Part shown: piece after piece, positions 7,444 through 15,278 of the stretch
How the letters are laid out: each line of letters opens with the position of its first letter
How positions within the stretch are numbered: position 1 is the first letter of the stretch
Source: an uncultured Lachnospiraceae bacterium
Lineage (GTDB): Bacteria > Bacillota > Clostridia > Lachnospirales > Lachnospiraceae
Assembly: GCA_948468325.1 (NCBI GenBank)
Contig: CAOKHR010000005.1
Coordinates: 1-28,726 of the forward strand
Reading direction: 5' to 3'
DNA length: 28,726 bases
The notes under the pieces: model-generated
The model's input: only the letters and a program-made list of their open reading frames with translations
The model's database searches: none
What the model was told of the DNA's origin: nothing
Made by a program: the position numbers and the translations under genes

Positions 7444-7858
7444 TCATCTTTTTTTGGCATTTGTGGGTCTTGTAAGCGGCCTTGCCGTGTCGGCAGGAAC
7501 GTTTGCGCTGATTGTTTCACTGAAAATTGTACCCAGGATCATAGGAAAAGGACATTCGGCAAGTCATATTTTTATATTTGAAAATACTATTATTACAGGC
7601 GGAATTCTGGGGAGTATCGCTACCGTATTTCCAAACTTAAGGATTCCTCTGGGAAGTCCCTTTTTAATCATATACGGACTATTTTCCGGTATTCAGGTGG
7701 GATGTCTGGTTATGGCGCTGGCAGAAATTATGAATGTATTTCCGATTATGTTCCGCAGATTTCGTTTAAAAGAAGGACTTTCCTGGGTCATTACGTTTAT
7801 GGCAATTGGGAAAACATTGGGAGGACTGCTGTATTTTTACCGGCAGCTCGGGCAGTAG
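7433..7858 (+). CDS. spoVAB: Stage V sporulation protein AB
   Basis: This 141-aa, almost wholly hydrophobic protein has four predicted membrane helices, the typical size and form of SpoVAB. Recognisable blocks are FVGLVSGLAVSAGTFALIV, an N-terminal helix, then FIFENTIITGGILGS and GIQVGCLVMALAEIMNVFPI. It is the second protein of the SpoVA membrane complex. I chose ATG 7433, 11 nt after AGGAGG; it overlaps the end of spoVAA by 11 nt, so the two are coupled. An in-frame GTG at 7424 is too close to the ribosome site. Confidence 0.9.
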   Translation: MLVNHLFLAFVGLVSGLAVSAGTFALIVSLKIVPRIIGKGHSASHIFIFENTIITGGILGSIATVFPNLRIPLGSPFLIIYGLFSGIQVGCLVMALAEIMNVFPIMFRRFRLKEGLSWVITFMAIGKTLGGLLYFYRQLGQ

Positions 7859-7866
7859 GGAAGCAT

Positions 7867-7895
7867 TTGACGGAAAATCAAAACAGGGGTAGAAT
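7867..7895 (+). promoter_or_regulatory. Sigma-A type promoter between spoVAB and the 106-aa gene
   Basis: TTGACG (7867-7872), a 17-bp spacer and TAGAAT (7890-7895) give a near-consensus housekeeping promoter 36 bp before the next start codon. A vegetative promoter inside a sporulation operon is unexpected, so function is uncertain despite the good match. Confidence 0.5.
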
Positions 7896-7930
7896 AGACA
7901 AAATGTCAAAAGAAACCGGGGGATAAATAT

Positions 7931-8251
7931 ATGGTTACATCGCTGGCAAGGCAGAGCGTACTTATAAAATGTAATATGAAAGCATCTGTGATGCTCGGAA
8001 ATTATGAGTTCTATTATGCAGCAGGTCTGTTTTGCAAATTAAGAGGAATCAGTATAGAAGAAAATAGTAAGCCAAAAGAATTAAAAGAAAGGATTCTTCC
8101 GGAACTGGAAAACTTTGGCGGGGAAGATGAGAGAGTGCGTTATCTTGTGAAATTGCTTTTGGCTTATGAGCCGTCAGAAGAATATGACGGACAGATGCAG
8201 GAACTTTTGCTGTGGGGACTGAGAGAGGAAAAACTCTGGAAAGTAAACTAA
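7931..8251 (+). CDS. Hypothetical protein (106 aa) between spoVAB and spoVAC
   Basis: I do not recognise this protein. It is soluble, with no signal peptide or membrane helix. The N-terminal third (residues 1-40) is moderately hydrophobic and contains KASVMLGNYEFYYAAGLF; the remainder is Glu/Lys-rich and likely helical (KELKERILPELE, VRYLVKLLLAYEP). GGGGGAT lies 5 nt before the ATG. It sits in the gap where spoVAB and spoVAC would normally adjoin, has a possible sigma-A promoter of its own, and is separated from spoVAC by only 20 nt, so spoVAC may also be read from that promoter. A sporulation role is suggested only by location. Confidence 0.65.
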   Translation: MVTSLARQSVLIKCNMKASVMLGNYEFYYAAGLFCKLRGISIEENSKPKELKERILPELENFGGEDERVRYLVKLLLAYEPSEEYDGQMQELLLWGLREEKLWKVN

Positions 8252-8271
8252 ATCAGGAAAAGAGGGCAAAT

Positions 8272-8754
8272 ATGGCAACAGAAAAGACAATCAGTCAGAA
8301 AAAAGCACAAGAGCAGAAAGCATATAATGAATATGTCAAAGAAGTGACGCCGACGCATTCACTTCCGAAAAATATGGCAAAGGCATTTTTGGTCGGAGGT
8401 GTGATTTGCGTAATCGGACAGGCAATTTTACAGTACTGCGGCAGTCTTGGATTAGACAAAGATACTTCCGGAAGCTGGTGCAGTCTGATCTTAGTACTGC
8501 TCAGCGTGGTTCTTACCGGTTTTAATCTCTATCCCAAACTGGCGACATTCGGCGGTGCGGGCGCGCTGGTGCCGATAACAGGTTTTGCAAATTCAGTGGC
8601 GGCTCCCTGTATTGAGTTTAAAAAAGAAGGGCAGGTATTCGGAATCGGATGCAAAATTTTCACGATTGCGGGGCCGGTGATTTTGTATGGGATATTCAGT
8701 TCCTGGGTATTAGGACTTATATACTGGGGACTTAAAATGTGGGGTATTGTGTGA
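8272..8754 (+). CDS. spoVAC: Stage V sporulation protein AC
   Basis: This 160-aa membrane protein carries the SpoVAC signature: a charged N-terminus, then KNMAKAFLVGGVICVIGQA, FGGAGALVPITGFANSVAAP and a C-terminal pair of helices. In Bacillus, SpoVAC is a mechanosensitive channel-like part of the dipicolinate release apparatus in the spore inner membrane. I chose ATG 8272 (MATEK) with AGAGGG just upstream; earlier frame-open codons lie inside the preceding gene. It ends at a hairpin terminator, so here spoVAC is the last gene of its unit, whereas in most spore formers spoVAD follows at once. Confidence 0.93.
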   Translation: MATEKTISQKKAQEQKAYNEYVKEVTPTHSLPKNMAKAFLVGGVICVIGQAILQYCGSLGLDKDTSGSWCSLILVLLSVVLTGFNLYPKLATFGGAGALVPITGFANSVAAPCIEFKKEGQVFGIGCKIFTIAGPVILYGIFSSWVLGLIYWGLKMWGIV

Positions 8755-8798
8755 AAAATGGCCAGCTGGGATTAAGAAATAAACCGGCTGGCCATTTT
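8755..8798 (+). terminator. Hairpin terminator directly after spoVAC
   Basis: AAAATGGCCAGC (8755-8766) and GCTGGCCATTTT (8787-8798) form a perfect 12-bp stem with a 20-nt loop, starting at the base after the spoVAC stop. The A/T-flanked GC stem ends in TTTT. Confidence 0.85.
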
Positions 8799-8825
8799 AC
8801 GTCATTTTTCGCTAAAATTCACCGA

Positions 8826-8854
8826 TTGAACTGTGAAATTTTTTGTGGTACGAT
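8826..8854 (+). promoter_or_regulatory. Sigma-A promoter of the PAS-domain gene
   Basis: TTGAAC (8826-8831), a 17-bp spacer and TACGAT (8849-8854), 31 bp before the start codon and after the spoVAC terminator. Confidence 0.65.
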
Positions 8855-8885
8855 AGTGCATATTAAAAAAAGGGGGATTAAAAAG

Positions 8886-9269
8886 ATGGAATTGTATCCA
8901 TTTTTGAAAAGTCTTGTAGATATGGATCAGTGCGCCGTTGTACTTTGTAATTTAAGGCATGAGATTATTTATATGAATCCGGCGGCACATGCGCGGTACA
9001 AAAAAAGAGGCGGAAAAGACCTGACTGGAAAAAATTTGATGGACTGCCACAATGAGGATTCGAGACAGAAAATCGAAAAAGTGACAGCATGGTTTTCAGA
9101 AAGCAGAGACAATAATATCGTTTATACGTTTCACAATGCAAAGGAAAATAAAGATGTCTATATGATAGCATTGCGGGATGAGGACGGAACATTGATCGGC
9201 TATTATGAAAAACATGAATATCGTAATCCGGAAACAGAACAGCCTTATCAGAAGATTTGCAGGGAGTGA
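8886..9269 (+). CDS. PAS domain protein (PAS_10-like)
   Basis: This 127-aa protein is a single PAS domain. Residues about 10-35 (DMDQCAVVLCNLRHEIIYMN) form the first PAS strands, and the block GKNLMDCHNEDSRQKIEKV followed by a strand pair (DNNIVYTFHN, KDVYMIALRDEDG) matches the PAS_10 type found at the end of DUF438 and hemerythrin-linked proteins, where the usual form is GR.v.dCHp..s. PAS domains bind small ligands or cofactors; none can be named here and there is no output domain, so it would act by protein interaction. AGGGGG lies 9 nt before the ATG. The next gene starts 4 nt after the stop, so the two probably work together. Confidence 0.75.
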   Translation: MELYPFLKSLVDMDQCAVVLCNLRHEIIYMNPAAHARYKKRGGKDLTGKNLMDCHNEDSRQKIEKVTAWFSESRDNNIVYTFHNAKENKDVYMIALRDEDGTLIGYYEKHEYRNPETEQPYQKICRE

Positions 9270-9273
9270 GCGT

Positions 9274-9519
9274 ATGAGTGACGCGTTAAATATGTCGGTA
9301 TCTCAGATTTTTAAACAAGAGGGAAAAAAGTTTGCATTTGTTTCTTTTTCAGACGGAGTCAGAATGGCAGAGGGAAAAATTCCGGACTGTAAAATTACTG
9401 CAAACAAAGGGTTCAGTCAGGAGGAAATCGTTCAGTTAGAAGAATACATGGGAAAAGAGCTGATGCGCCTGAAAAATATGGCGGCAAGTGTACGCGTGAT
9501 GGATGCGTTTCTGGCATAG
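9274..9519 (+). CDS. Hypothetical protein (81 aa), coupled to the PAS protein
   Basis: I recognise no family. The ATG is 7 nt after GGGAG and 4 nt downstream of the PAS gene stop. The first half predicts strands (KFAFVSFSDGVRMAEGKIP) with two basic-acidic turns, and the second half a helix (EEIVQLEEYMGKELMRLKNM). There is no signal peptide, membrane segment or cysteine pair typical of metal binding. Tight coupling makes it the likely partner or output of the preceding PAS domain. No terminator is visible after it; a sigma-A promoter for the sialidase starts 19 bp downstream. Confidence 0.65.
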   Translation: MSDALNMSVSQIFKQEGKKFAFVSFSDGVRMAEGKIPDCKITANKGFSQEEIVQLEEYMGKELMRLKNMAASVRVMDAFLA

Positions 9520-9537
9520 ATATATGATAAATTTTGC

Positions 9538-9566
9538 TTGAGGTTCAGGCAGGATGATGGTAAAAT
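9538..9566 (+). promoter_or_regulatory. Sigma-A promoter of the sialidase gene
   Basis: TTGAGG (9538-9543), a 17-bp spacer and TAAAAT (9561-9566), 72 bp before the chosen start codon. Confidence 0.65.
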
Positions 9567-9638
9567 AAAAGATACATTTAGAGAATACGAGAAATGAAAT
9601 TTTCTAAATTATTTTTTATAGAAAAGGAGAAGATTGGG

Positions 9639-12600
9639 ATGAAGAAATCAGTGCGAATATTTACAGGTCTGCTTGCGGCAGCTGTGGCAGTGACGGGGCT
9701 GCCCATACCGGCCGCGGCAGAAATCAGTACGATTGAATGGGGAGTAAAACCTGAGGATGGAACGACAGAGGAGCAGCCGTTTTTGTCAGGAACAGGCGGA
9801 AGTACGAATTTCCGTATACCGGGAATTGTAACGTTAAATGACGGTACGATTGTGGCGGCATGCGATGCCAGATGGAATCATGGAGGGGATGCCTGCGGTC
9901 TGGATACGATTGTATCCCGTTCTACAGATAACGGAGCAACCTGGAATTACACGTTTGCCAACTATCTGGGGGATTATGGCAACAAAAAGCATGAGTATTC
10001 AACGGCATTTATTGATCCGGCAGTTACAACGGACGGAGAAAATGTCTATATGATTGCAGACGTTTGGCCGGGAAGCTATGCGATTAATACGGCTCCGAAC
10101 AGGCCGATGACAGGTTATGAATTTGATAAGGACGGTAATCTGCTGCTTTCCGGAGACAACCGCAAAAGTTTTGCTTATCATTTAGAGAAAAATGAAAATG
10201 AGGATGAGGAATCTTATTATGTGATTAAAGATAATAATAGCGGGGCTGTTGTAGAAGGATATACGATAGACGCTTACTTTAATATTAAAGACAGTACAGG
10301 TGCAACGAATCTGTTTTGTTATAATTCTCCGTATCTTGTGTATCCGACGGATTATCTGTATTTGACAAAATCAGCAGACGGCGGCGCAACCTGGTCGGTT
10401 CCCAAACTTCTTAATGTGAAGAAGCCTACAGAGAAATCTCTTTTGGTAGGGCCGGGCCGCGGTATTACGACTTCGACAGGAAGAATTATTTTTACGGCAT
10501 ATGAATTTACAGACGGAGACAGAAACAGCGCCTGCATTTATTCAGATGATAAGGGCGAAACATGGCACAGGGGACAATCTGTACCACAGACAAGTTCAGA
10601 AGCGGCTATTGTAGAGGCAGACGGAAGGCTATATATTTTCACACGCCACGGCGGATACAATGTGTCGGAGGACTGGGGTGAAACATGGTCGGAAAAGAAA
10701 GATCCGGGCATCAGCTATTGCTTAAGCTGTGAACTGAGCGCTATTACATATTCGAAGAAAATTGACGGAAAAACAGCGATTATTTTTTCGGCGCCGTCTG
10801 CTACTGGCCGTTCAGCCGGAAAACTTTTTGTCGGTCTTGTAGAAAAAGACGGAACGATTTCCTGGGATTACGATTACAGTGTAAACGGAGAAGCTTATTA
10901 TGCATATTCCTGCCTGACAGAATTAAAAGACGGCTCCATCGGACTTTTATATGAAAACGGAGGGGCGTCTATAACATATACCAATATTCCGATTTCTGAT
11001 GTCGCGCCGGGCGCGGCTATTAGCAATATATGGTGCAAAAACAAAGATGGAGAATATGTTACGAATATTAATCTGAAATCCGAAAGCTCCGTTGAATTGA
11101 ATGTATTTGGCGGCAAAGAATCGGCTGAGATCACGGCATCTGCCGATAATGAGGGATTACTGAATGTCAGTCTGGAAGACGGCATACTGACAATTACAAG
11201 CGGCAAAGTTACAACAGGAATGTCACGCGGAATTGTTACATTGACAGATGGAGCAAATGAGGAAAAGCTTGTGGTAAATGTCGGAGCCGCACAGGAATTT
11301 CAGGCTTTGGATCTGCGCATAGGCGACACATATACTATTTCGGCAGAAAATCCGGATGAAATTTGGGTTCAGGATGACAGGATCGTACGTATAACAAAGA
11401 ATGGGAATTCTTTGACCGTTGAAGGTCTGGCAGAAGGAAGCACGGAAATTGAAGTTGACAGTGTAACATACTATGTGATTGTAAAGAATGACGAAAAGGA
11501 TCTGGATGTAAGAAGAGGACAGAAGGTTGTTGTAAAAGGTTCTGTAATTCAGAAAGAAGCAGACGCATCGATTGTTTCCGTAACAAAAAATGAGACGAAA
11601 GCACCCTATGAAAAAGCAGATGAAATCAAAACGGGTGAAGCTTATTTGATTGGAAATACGGCCAGCATTGTAATGAGTAATGACAGTGAAGAAAAGAGTC
11701 CGCTGGGCAGGGCAATGAAAACCGTAAATTACAAGAGCAATGATCTCTCTGAATTTATGTGGACGCTGTCAGAGACGGACGGCGGATATACCATACAGAG
11801 TAAAGACGGCGGTTATCTGTATTTTGCAAATCCAGACGGCGGTTCCTGTGATATAACGATTTCCGATACGGAACAGGTGCTTGATATTTCAGAAATCAAC
11901 GATGGATTTTCAGTTGGATGTACACTGGAAGGGGTTTCTTACTATATGAATAATTATGCCAATGCCAATGTACGCGCGGCGGGATACAGTTCGAATAACA
12001 ATACATGGTACTTTTACCAGCCTGCGGCAAGTTATATGATTCAGGGACTGAAAGAAGGCAAAACAAGTATTGCGGTAGACGGAACCACTTATAATATTAC
12101 AGTCGGAGCCTGTGAAACGGAAGATGAAGTGCGGGAAGCACTAAAAAGTGTCAAAGGTGAAGCGGATATACTTCTGCAGGAGAGTGATCTTGATACAGTA
12201 TATACAGCAGAGTCTGTGAAAGCCTTAAGAGATGCCTGTCAGGCGGTGCAGAATATTTTGGAAAGTCAGGAAGAATATCAGGTGGATGCGCTGAAACAGG
12301 CATTGAGCGCTCTGGAAAAGGCGATGCAGCTTGAGAAAAAAGCGCCGGTTATCAATGACCCAAATCAGGGCGGACAGAATACAGGCGGGAATAAGGATGA
12401 TAATACGCAGCAAGATCCGCAGCCGCCTGCGCCTGTTGAACTGCCAAAGCTTAACAGCGTTCATTCCTATCAAAATGCAGATTATATTGTTACGTCCGCA
12501 ACGGCAGCCGGCGGTACGGTTACTTACAAACAGCCTGCGAAGAAAAAAACAGTGCAGAAAGTTAAAATACCGAATACAATTGAGATTAACGGACTGACAT

Positions 12601-12881
12601 ACAAAGTAACAGAGATTGCACAGGGAGCTTTAAAGGGATGCAAAAAATTACAGCAGGTAACGATTGGAACAAATGTAACCAAAATAGGCAAGTCTGCATT
12701 TGAAAAATCCGCAAAGCTGAAAAAGATAACGATTAACTCCAAAGTATTAAACAGCATTGGCAAGAATGCATTAAAAGGAATCAACAAAACTTGTGCGATT
12801 AAAGTGCCGAAAAAGCAGAAAGCAAAATATAATAAGCTTTTGAAAAAAGCAGGGCTGAAATCCTCTATGAAAGTAAAATAA
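9639..12881 (+). CDS. Secreted exo-alpha-sialidase (GH33) with FIVAR-like and BspA-like C-terminal modules
   Basis: This 1080-aa exported enzyme should release terminal sialic acid from host glycoconjugates such as mucin. A signal peptide covers about residues 1-28. The GH33 propeller follows: FRIP with Arg59, Asp boxes near 95 (STDNGATW), 245 (SADGGATW), 302 (SDDKGETW) and 343 (SEDWGETW), a GPGRG arginine, and the nucleophile Tyr423 in YAYSCL with a partner Glu in SSEAA. Beta-sandwich Ig-like regions follow (about 460-830), then a helical FIVAR-like segment (about 840-890), a Gly/Asn/Pro-rich linker, and a Lys-rich leucine-rich tail of BspA type ending at 1080. No LPxTG anchor is seen. I chose ATG 9639, 9 nt after AAGGAG, over an ATG 45 nt earlier. 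The lack of an obvious CBM40 sets it apart from R. gnavus NanH. Simple hydrolase versus trans-sialidase cannot be told by eye. Confidence 0.93.
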   Translation: MKKSVRIFTGLLAAAVAVTGLPIPAAAEISTIEWGVKPEDGTTEEQPFLSGTGGSTNFRIPGIVTLNDGTIVAACDARWNHGGDACGLDTIVSRSTDNGATWNYTFANYLGDYGNKKHEYSTAFIDPAVTTDGENVYMIADVWPGSYAINTAPNRPMTGYEFDKDGNLLLSGDNRKSFAYHLEKNENEDEESYYVIKDNNSGAVVEGYTIDAYFNIKDSTGATNLFCYNSPYLVYPTDYLYLTKSADGGATWSVPKLLNVKKPTEKSLLVGPGRGITTSTGRIIFTAYEFTDGDRNSACIYSDDKGETWHRGQSVPQTSSEAAIVEADGRLYIFTRHGGYNVSEDWGETWSEKKDPGISYCLSCELSAITYSKKIDGKTAIIFSAPSATGRSAGKLFVGLVEKDGTISWDYDYSVNGEAYYAYSCLTELKDGSIGLLYENGGASITYTNIPISDVAPGAAISNIWCKNKDGEYVTNINLKSESSVELNVFGGKESAEITASADNEGLLNVSLEDGILTITSGKVTTGMSRGIVTLTDGANEEKLVVNVGAAQEFQALDLRIGDTYTISAENPDEIWVQDDRIVRITKNGNSLTVEGLAEGSTEIEVDSVTYYVIVKNDEKDLDVRRGQKVVVKGSVIQKEADASIVSVTKNETKAPYEKADEIKTGEAYLIGNTASIVMSNDSEEKSPLGRAMKTVNYKSNDLSEFMWTLSETDGGYTIQSKDGGYLYFANPDGGSCDITISDTEQVLDISEINDGFSVGCTLEGVSYYMNNYANANVRAAGYSSNNNTWYFYQPAASYMIQGLKEGKTSIAVDGTTYNITVGACETEDEVREALKSVKGEADILLQESDLDTVYTAESVKALRDACQAVQNILESQEEYQVDALKQALSALEKAMQLEKKAPVINDPNQGGQNTGGNKDDNTQQDPQPPAPVELPKLNSVHSYQNADYIVTSATAAGGTVTYKQPAKKKTVQKVKIPNTIEINGLTYKVTEIAQGALKGCKKLQQVTIGTNVTKIGKSAFEKSAKLKKITINSKVLNSIGKNALKGINKTCAIKVPKKQKAKYNKLLKKAGLKSSMKVK

Positions 12882-12900
12882 CATAATTACAAAATTTGGT

Positions 12901-12972
12901 TTCCTCCGCTGTCTTGAAATAATTTTGATTTATGCTATAATCAGAATTGCAAATAAAGAGACTGCGGAGGAA
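12901..12972. promoter_or_regulatory. 14-bp inverted repeat bracketing the amidase promoter
   Basis: TTCCTCCGCTGTCT (12901-12914) and AGACTGCGGAGGAA (12959-12972) are complementary at 13 of 14 positions. The right arm contains the amidase Shine-Dalgarno and the left arm an anti-Shine-Dalgarno. The arms enclose the whole promoter. In a transcript running in from the sialidase gene they would pair and hide the ribosome site; in a transcript from the local promoter the left arm is absent. An operator role is the alternative. Confidence 0.6.
12914..12941 (+). promoter_or_regulatory. Sigma-A promoter (extended -10) of the amidase gene
   Basis: TTGAAA (12914-12919), a 16-bp spacer and a perfect TATAAT (12936-12941) preceded by TGC, an extended -10 element. 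It lies 35 bp before the start codon. Confidence 0.8.
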
Positions 12973-12976
12973 CAGA

Positions 12977-14245
12977 ATGGATAAGCTGAAAATGATATTG
13001 GCGGTCTTTCTTATGACCGCCATTTTTAATGGTTTTGGGGCAGAAGATATTCAGGCAAAAAGTTCGGACTTGGTCGTTGTACTGGATGCCGGACATGGAG
13101 GGTATGATTTTGGGGCGTCCGGATCCGGATTGTACGAAAAGATACTGAACCTGAAAATAGCACAGTATTGTAAATCCGAACTGGAAAAGTACAAAGGTGT
13201 AAAAGTTTATATGACGCGTTCCAAAGATACTTATGTGGGGCTGGATGAGCGTGTTTCGATAGCTTCAGGTGTGAAAGCAGATGTATTCGTCAGTATACAT
13301 ATTAATTCTGCAGTGACAGCATCAGCGACCGGTGCAGAGGTTTATTATCCGAACTTAAATTACAGGCCGTCTGTCGGAGCTAAGGGCAGAAAACTTGCCG
13401 GAGAAATTCAGAAAAAGCTGGTTGCGCTCGGGCTTTATAACAGGGGAATAAAAATCCGTACCTCTTCGGGCGGTACAGTATATGCAGACAATTCGGCAGC
13501 AGATTATTATGCTGTGATCAGAGGTTCGAAAAAAGCAGGATTTCCGGGGGTTATTGTAGAACACGCATTTATTTCCAATCCTGCAGACGTCAGGTCGTAT
13601 CTTAGCTCCAACGTTTCTTTAAAAGCGCTTGGCGTGGCAGATGCTAAAGGGATTGCAGCGTGTTATGGATTAAAGAAAACCGGAGATACAGCAGAAACAC
13701 TGACAAAGACAAAACTGACAAAACTGACCGGACAGTCTTCTACAAGTGTTTCGCTTGGGTGGTCGAAAGTAAAGGGGGCAGACGGTTATGAAATTTACCG
13801 GAGCGCCTCTAAAAACGGAACGTTTACGAAAATTGCAACTGTGAAGAAAGCTGCAACTGTTTCTTATAAAGATAAATCATTAGCAGGAGGCAGGACATTT
13901 TATTATAAAGTCCGTCCTTATAAAATGGTATCTGATAAGAAAATTGTAGCGGGCTTTTGTGCGGCACAGAAAGTGAAACTGCTGAAAAAGCCTTCCATTG
14001 CAGTAAAGAACCAGTCTTCAACAAGAACAAAAGTGAGCTGGAAAGCGGTTCCGGGAGCTTTGCAATATGAAGTTTACCGCAGTACGTCAGAAGACGGTAA
14101 GTACCAGAAAATTGCTTCTGTACAGGATGTAACTTCTTTTAAAGATACAAACCGCAGGGCAAATAAGAGCTATTATTACAAAGTCAGGGCTGTGAGCAAG
14201 GGTGTTAAAGGTAATAATTACAGTTCTTACAGCGTGGCGCAGTAG
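12977..14245 (+). CDS. Secreted N-acetylmuramoyl-L-alanine amidase (Amidase_3) with two FN3-like modules
   Basis: This 422-aa zinc amidase cuts the bond between MurNAc and L-Ala in peptidoglycan. A signal peptide covers about 1-27. The Amidase_3 domain (about 31-220) shows all metal and catalytic positions: His40 in DAGHGG, Glu54 in LYEKILNL, His108 in SIHIN and Glu195 in VEHAFISNP. Two FN3-like repeats follow at about 235-325 and 330-420, with the shared pattern GYEIYRS...FYYKVRPY and YEVYRST...YYYKVRAV. CGGAGG lies 6 nt before ATG 12977. Closeness to spoVA genes recalls the spore-cortex amidase CwlD, but the housekeeping promoter and the FN3 tail favour a vegetative surface hydrolase. The tail resembles the C-terminus of the M60 peptidase at 23252-27577. 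Confidence 0.92.
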   Translation: MDKLKMILAVFLMTAIFNGFGAEDIQAKSSDLVVVLDAGHGGYDFGASGSGLYEKILNLKIAQYCKSELEKYKGVKVYMTRSKDTYVGLDERVSIASGVKADVFVSIHINSAVTASATGAEVYYPNLNYRPSVGAKGRKLAGEIQKKLVALGLYNRGIKIRTSSGGTVYADNSAADYYAVIRGSKKAGFPGVIVEHAFISNPADVRSYLSSNVSLKALGVADAKGIAACYGLKKTGDTAETLTKTKLTKLTGQSSTSVSLGWSKVKGADGYEIYRSASKNGTFTKIATVKKAATVSYKDKSLAGGRTFYYKVRPYKMVSDKKIVAGFCAAQKVKLLKKPSIAVKNQSSTRTKVSWKAVPGALQYEVYRSTSEDGKYQKIASVQDVTSFKDTNRRANKSYYYKVRAVSKGVKGNNYSSYSVAQ

Positions 14246-14251
14246 GCATAT

Positions 14252-14659
14252 TTACTGCCTGCGGCACAGAATCTGTTCAAATAAGAGACCGGCGCCCATC
14301 CAGAGAGGGAAGTAGTCCAGGCGGATCAGGCCGTTGATATTCAGCCTGGCTTTACTATAATCCCATGGACAGAGATGATGCTTTTTTAACAGGCTTCCGC
14401 TTAAATATTCAAAAGAAAGAATGCCTGCACCATAGATTCCGCCGCGGAAAAGCGGCGGAAATTTTTTTAACAGAGGATATGTTTCGCCAATAACAGATGC
14501 CATTCCGTAAATAGGAAACATCCAGATGGATGTATTCCCGGTCAGTGTAAAATCTTTTTTCCGGAAAGAATTAAGCGATGTATAAATGATTTCCATGCAC
14601 CATCCAGTCAGTCCGCAGATGGCAAAGTTTTTTTCAATACGATGTTTTCTCATGCACAT
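14252..14659 (-). CDS. Putative membrane protein, PF06541 type (putative ABC-transporter type IV)
   Basis: This 135-aa multi-pass protein has the pattern of the PF06541 family: GLTGWCMEIIYTSL, then GNTSIWMFPIYGMASV, a helix with FRGGIYGAGILSFEYLSG, and the C-terminal block CPWDYS followed by NINGLIRLDYFPLW. These small membrane proteins are common in Firmicutes. The family name mentions ABC transport but no member here has an ATPase partner, so the function is open. The start is uncertain: ATG 14659 follows GGGA at 6 nt; ATG 14653 is an alternative. A frame-open ATG at 14782 has no ribosome site and would run into the divergent gene. It converges on the amidase gene, with 6 nt between stops. 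Confidence 0.75.
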   Translation of the reverse strand: MCMRKHRIEKNFAICGLTGWCMEIIYTSLNSFRKKDFTLTGNTSIWMFPIYGMASVIGETYPLLKKFPPLFRGGIYGAGILSFEYLSGSLLKKHHLCPWDYSKARLNINGLIRLDYFPLWMGAGLLFEQILCRRQ

Positions 14660-14771
14660 AGTCTGTCCCGGCAGACAGAAAATATTCCCCTGAAATGCGG
14701 CAAAAGATTTTAGGTATAAATGATTCTTATGTGCATACAATTTATTAATCAGGGGAATCGGAGGAATGAAG

Positions 14772-15200
14772 GTGAGCACCAAAACAAAAATTGTAGTCCT
14801 TCACATGAAAGAAATGATATACACACTGATATTTGCGGGGCTTGGTATATTATTGATTCTGCTTTTGATCTTTATGTTTCTTCCCAGGCAGAAAGACAAA
14901 ACTACAGAGACCATGAAATATATTGCAGGTGTATATACGTCTACGATACAGTTTAATGACAGTACGATTGACGTACAGGTAATCGTTGATGAAGAAAAAA
15001 TCAATTCAGTATCGCTGGTAAATTTGGACGAAACAGTGGCGACAATGTATCCGCTGATGGAACCTGCCGTTAAAAATCTGGCGGATCAGATTATATCGAA
15101 GCAGTCAACGGAGAACATTTCTTACAGCGATGAAAACCAGTATACCTCGCTGGTGATTTTAAATGCCGTAAACGATGCATTGCAAAAAGCGGGTGCCTAG
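14772..15200 (+). CDS. Membrane-anchored FMN_bind-like protein
   Basis: This encodes 142 aa: a short cytoplasmic N-terminus, one membrane helix at about residues 16-36, then an outside domain of about 100 aa. The outside part (GVYTSTIQFNDSTIDVQVIV, VSLVNLDETVATMYPLM, then ILNAVNDALQKA) follows the strand-helix order of the FMN_bind domain, but the S-G-A-T motif whose threonine takes FMN in Rnf and Nqr proteins is absent, so covalent flavin is unlikely. GGAGG at 14760-14764 is only 1 nt from ATG 14766 but 7 nt from the in-frame GTG at 14772, which I therefore chose. The gene diverges from the PF06541 gene and ends before a strong bidirectional hairpin. Confidence 0.65.
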   Translation: MSTKTKIVVLHMKEMIYTLIFAGLGILLILLLIFMFLPRQKDKTTETMKYIAGVYTSTIQFNDSTIDVQVIVDEEKINSVSLVNLDETVATMYPLMEPAVKNLADQIISKQSTENISYSDENQYTSLVILNAVNDALQKAGA

Positions 15201-15278
15201 AGCGTGTTTGAAAATTCATTCCCGCCATCTGCATGACGCGTCTGGCATCATATGTTTCGTATAGACCAAAGTATTATA

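Noticed and set aside
14238..14262. AGGCA/TGCCT dyad between the convergent amidase and PF06541 genes as terminator
   Set aside because: Five-bp stem with no T run on either strand.
14720..14742. Forespore-like promoter (GTATA ... CATACAA) before the FMN_bind-like gene
   Set aside because: Spacing is 15 bp instead of 17-18 and the -10 has a mismatch at a conserved base.
14660..14782. Longer N-terminus for the PF06541 membrane protein
   Set aside because: No ribosome site at 14782, and it would overlap the divergent gene; the family core starts later.
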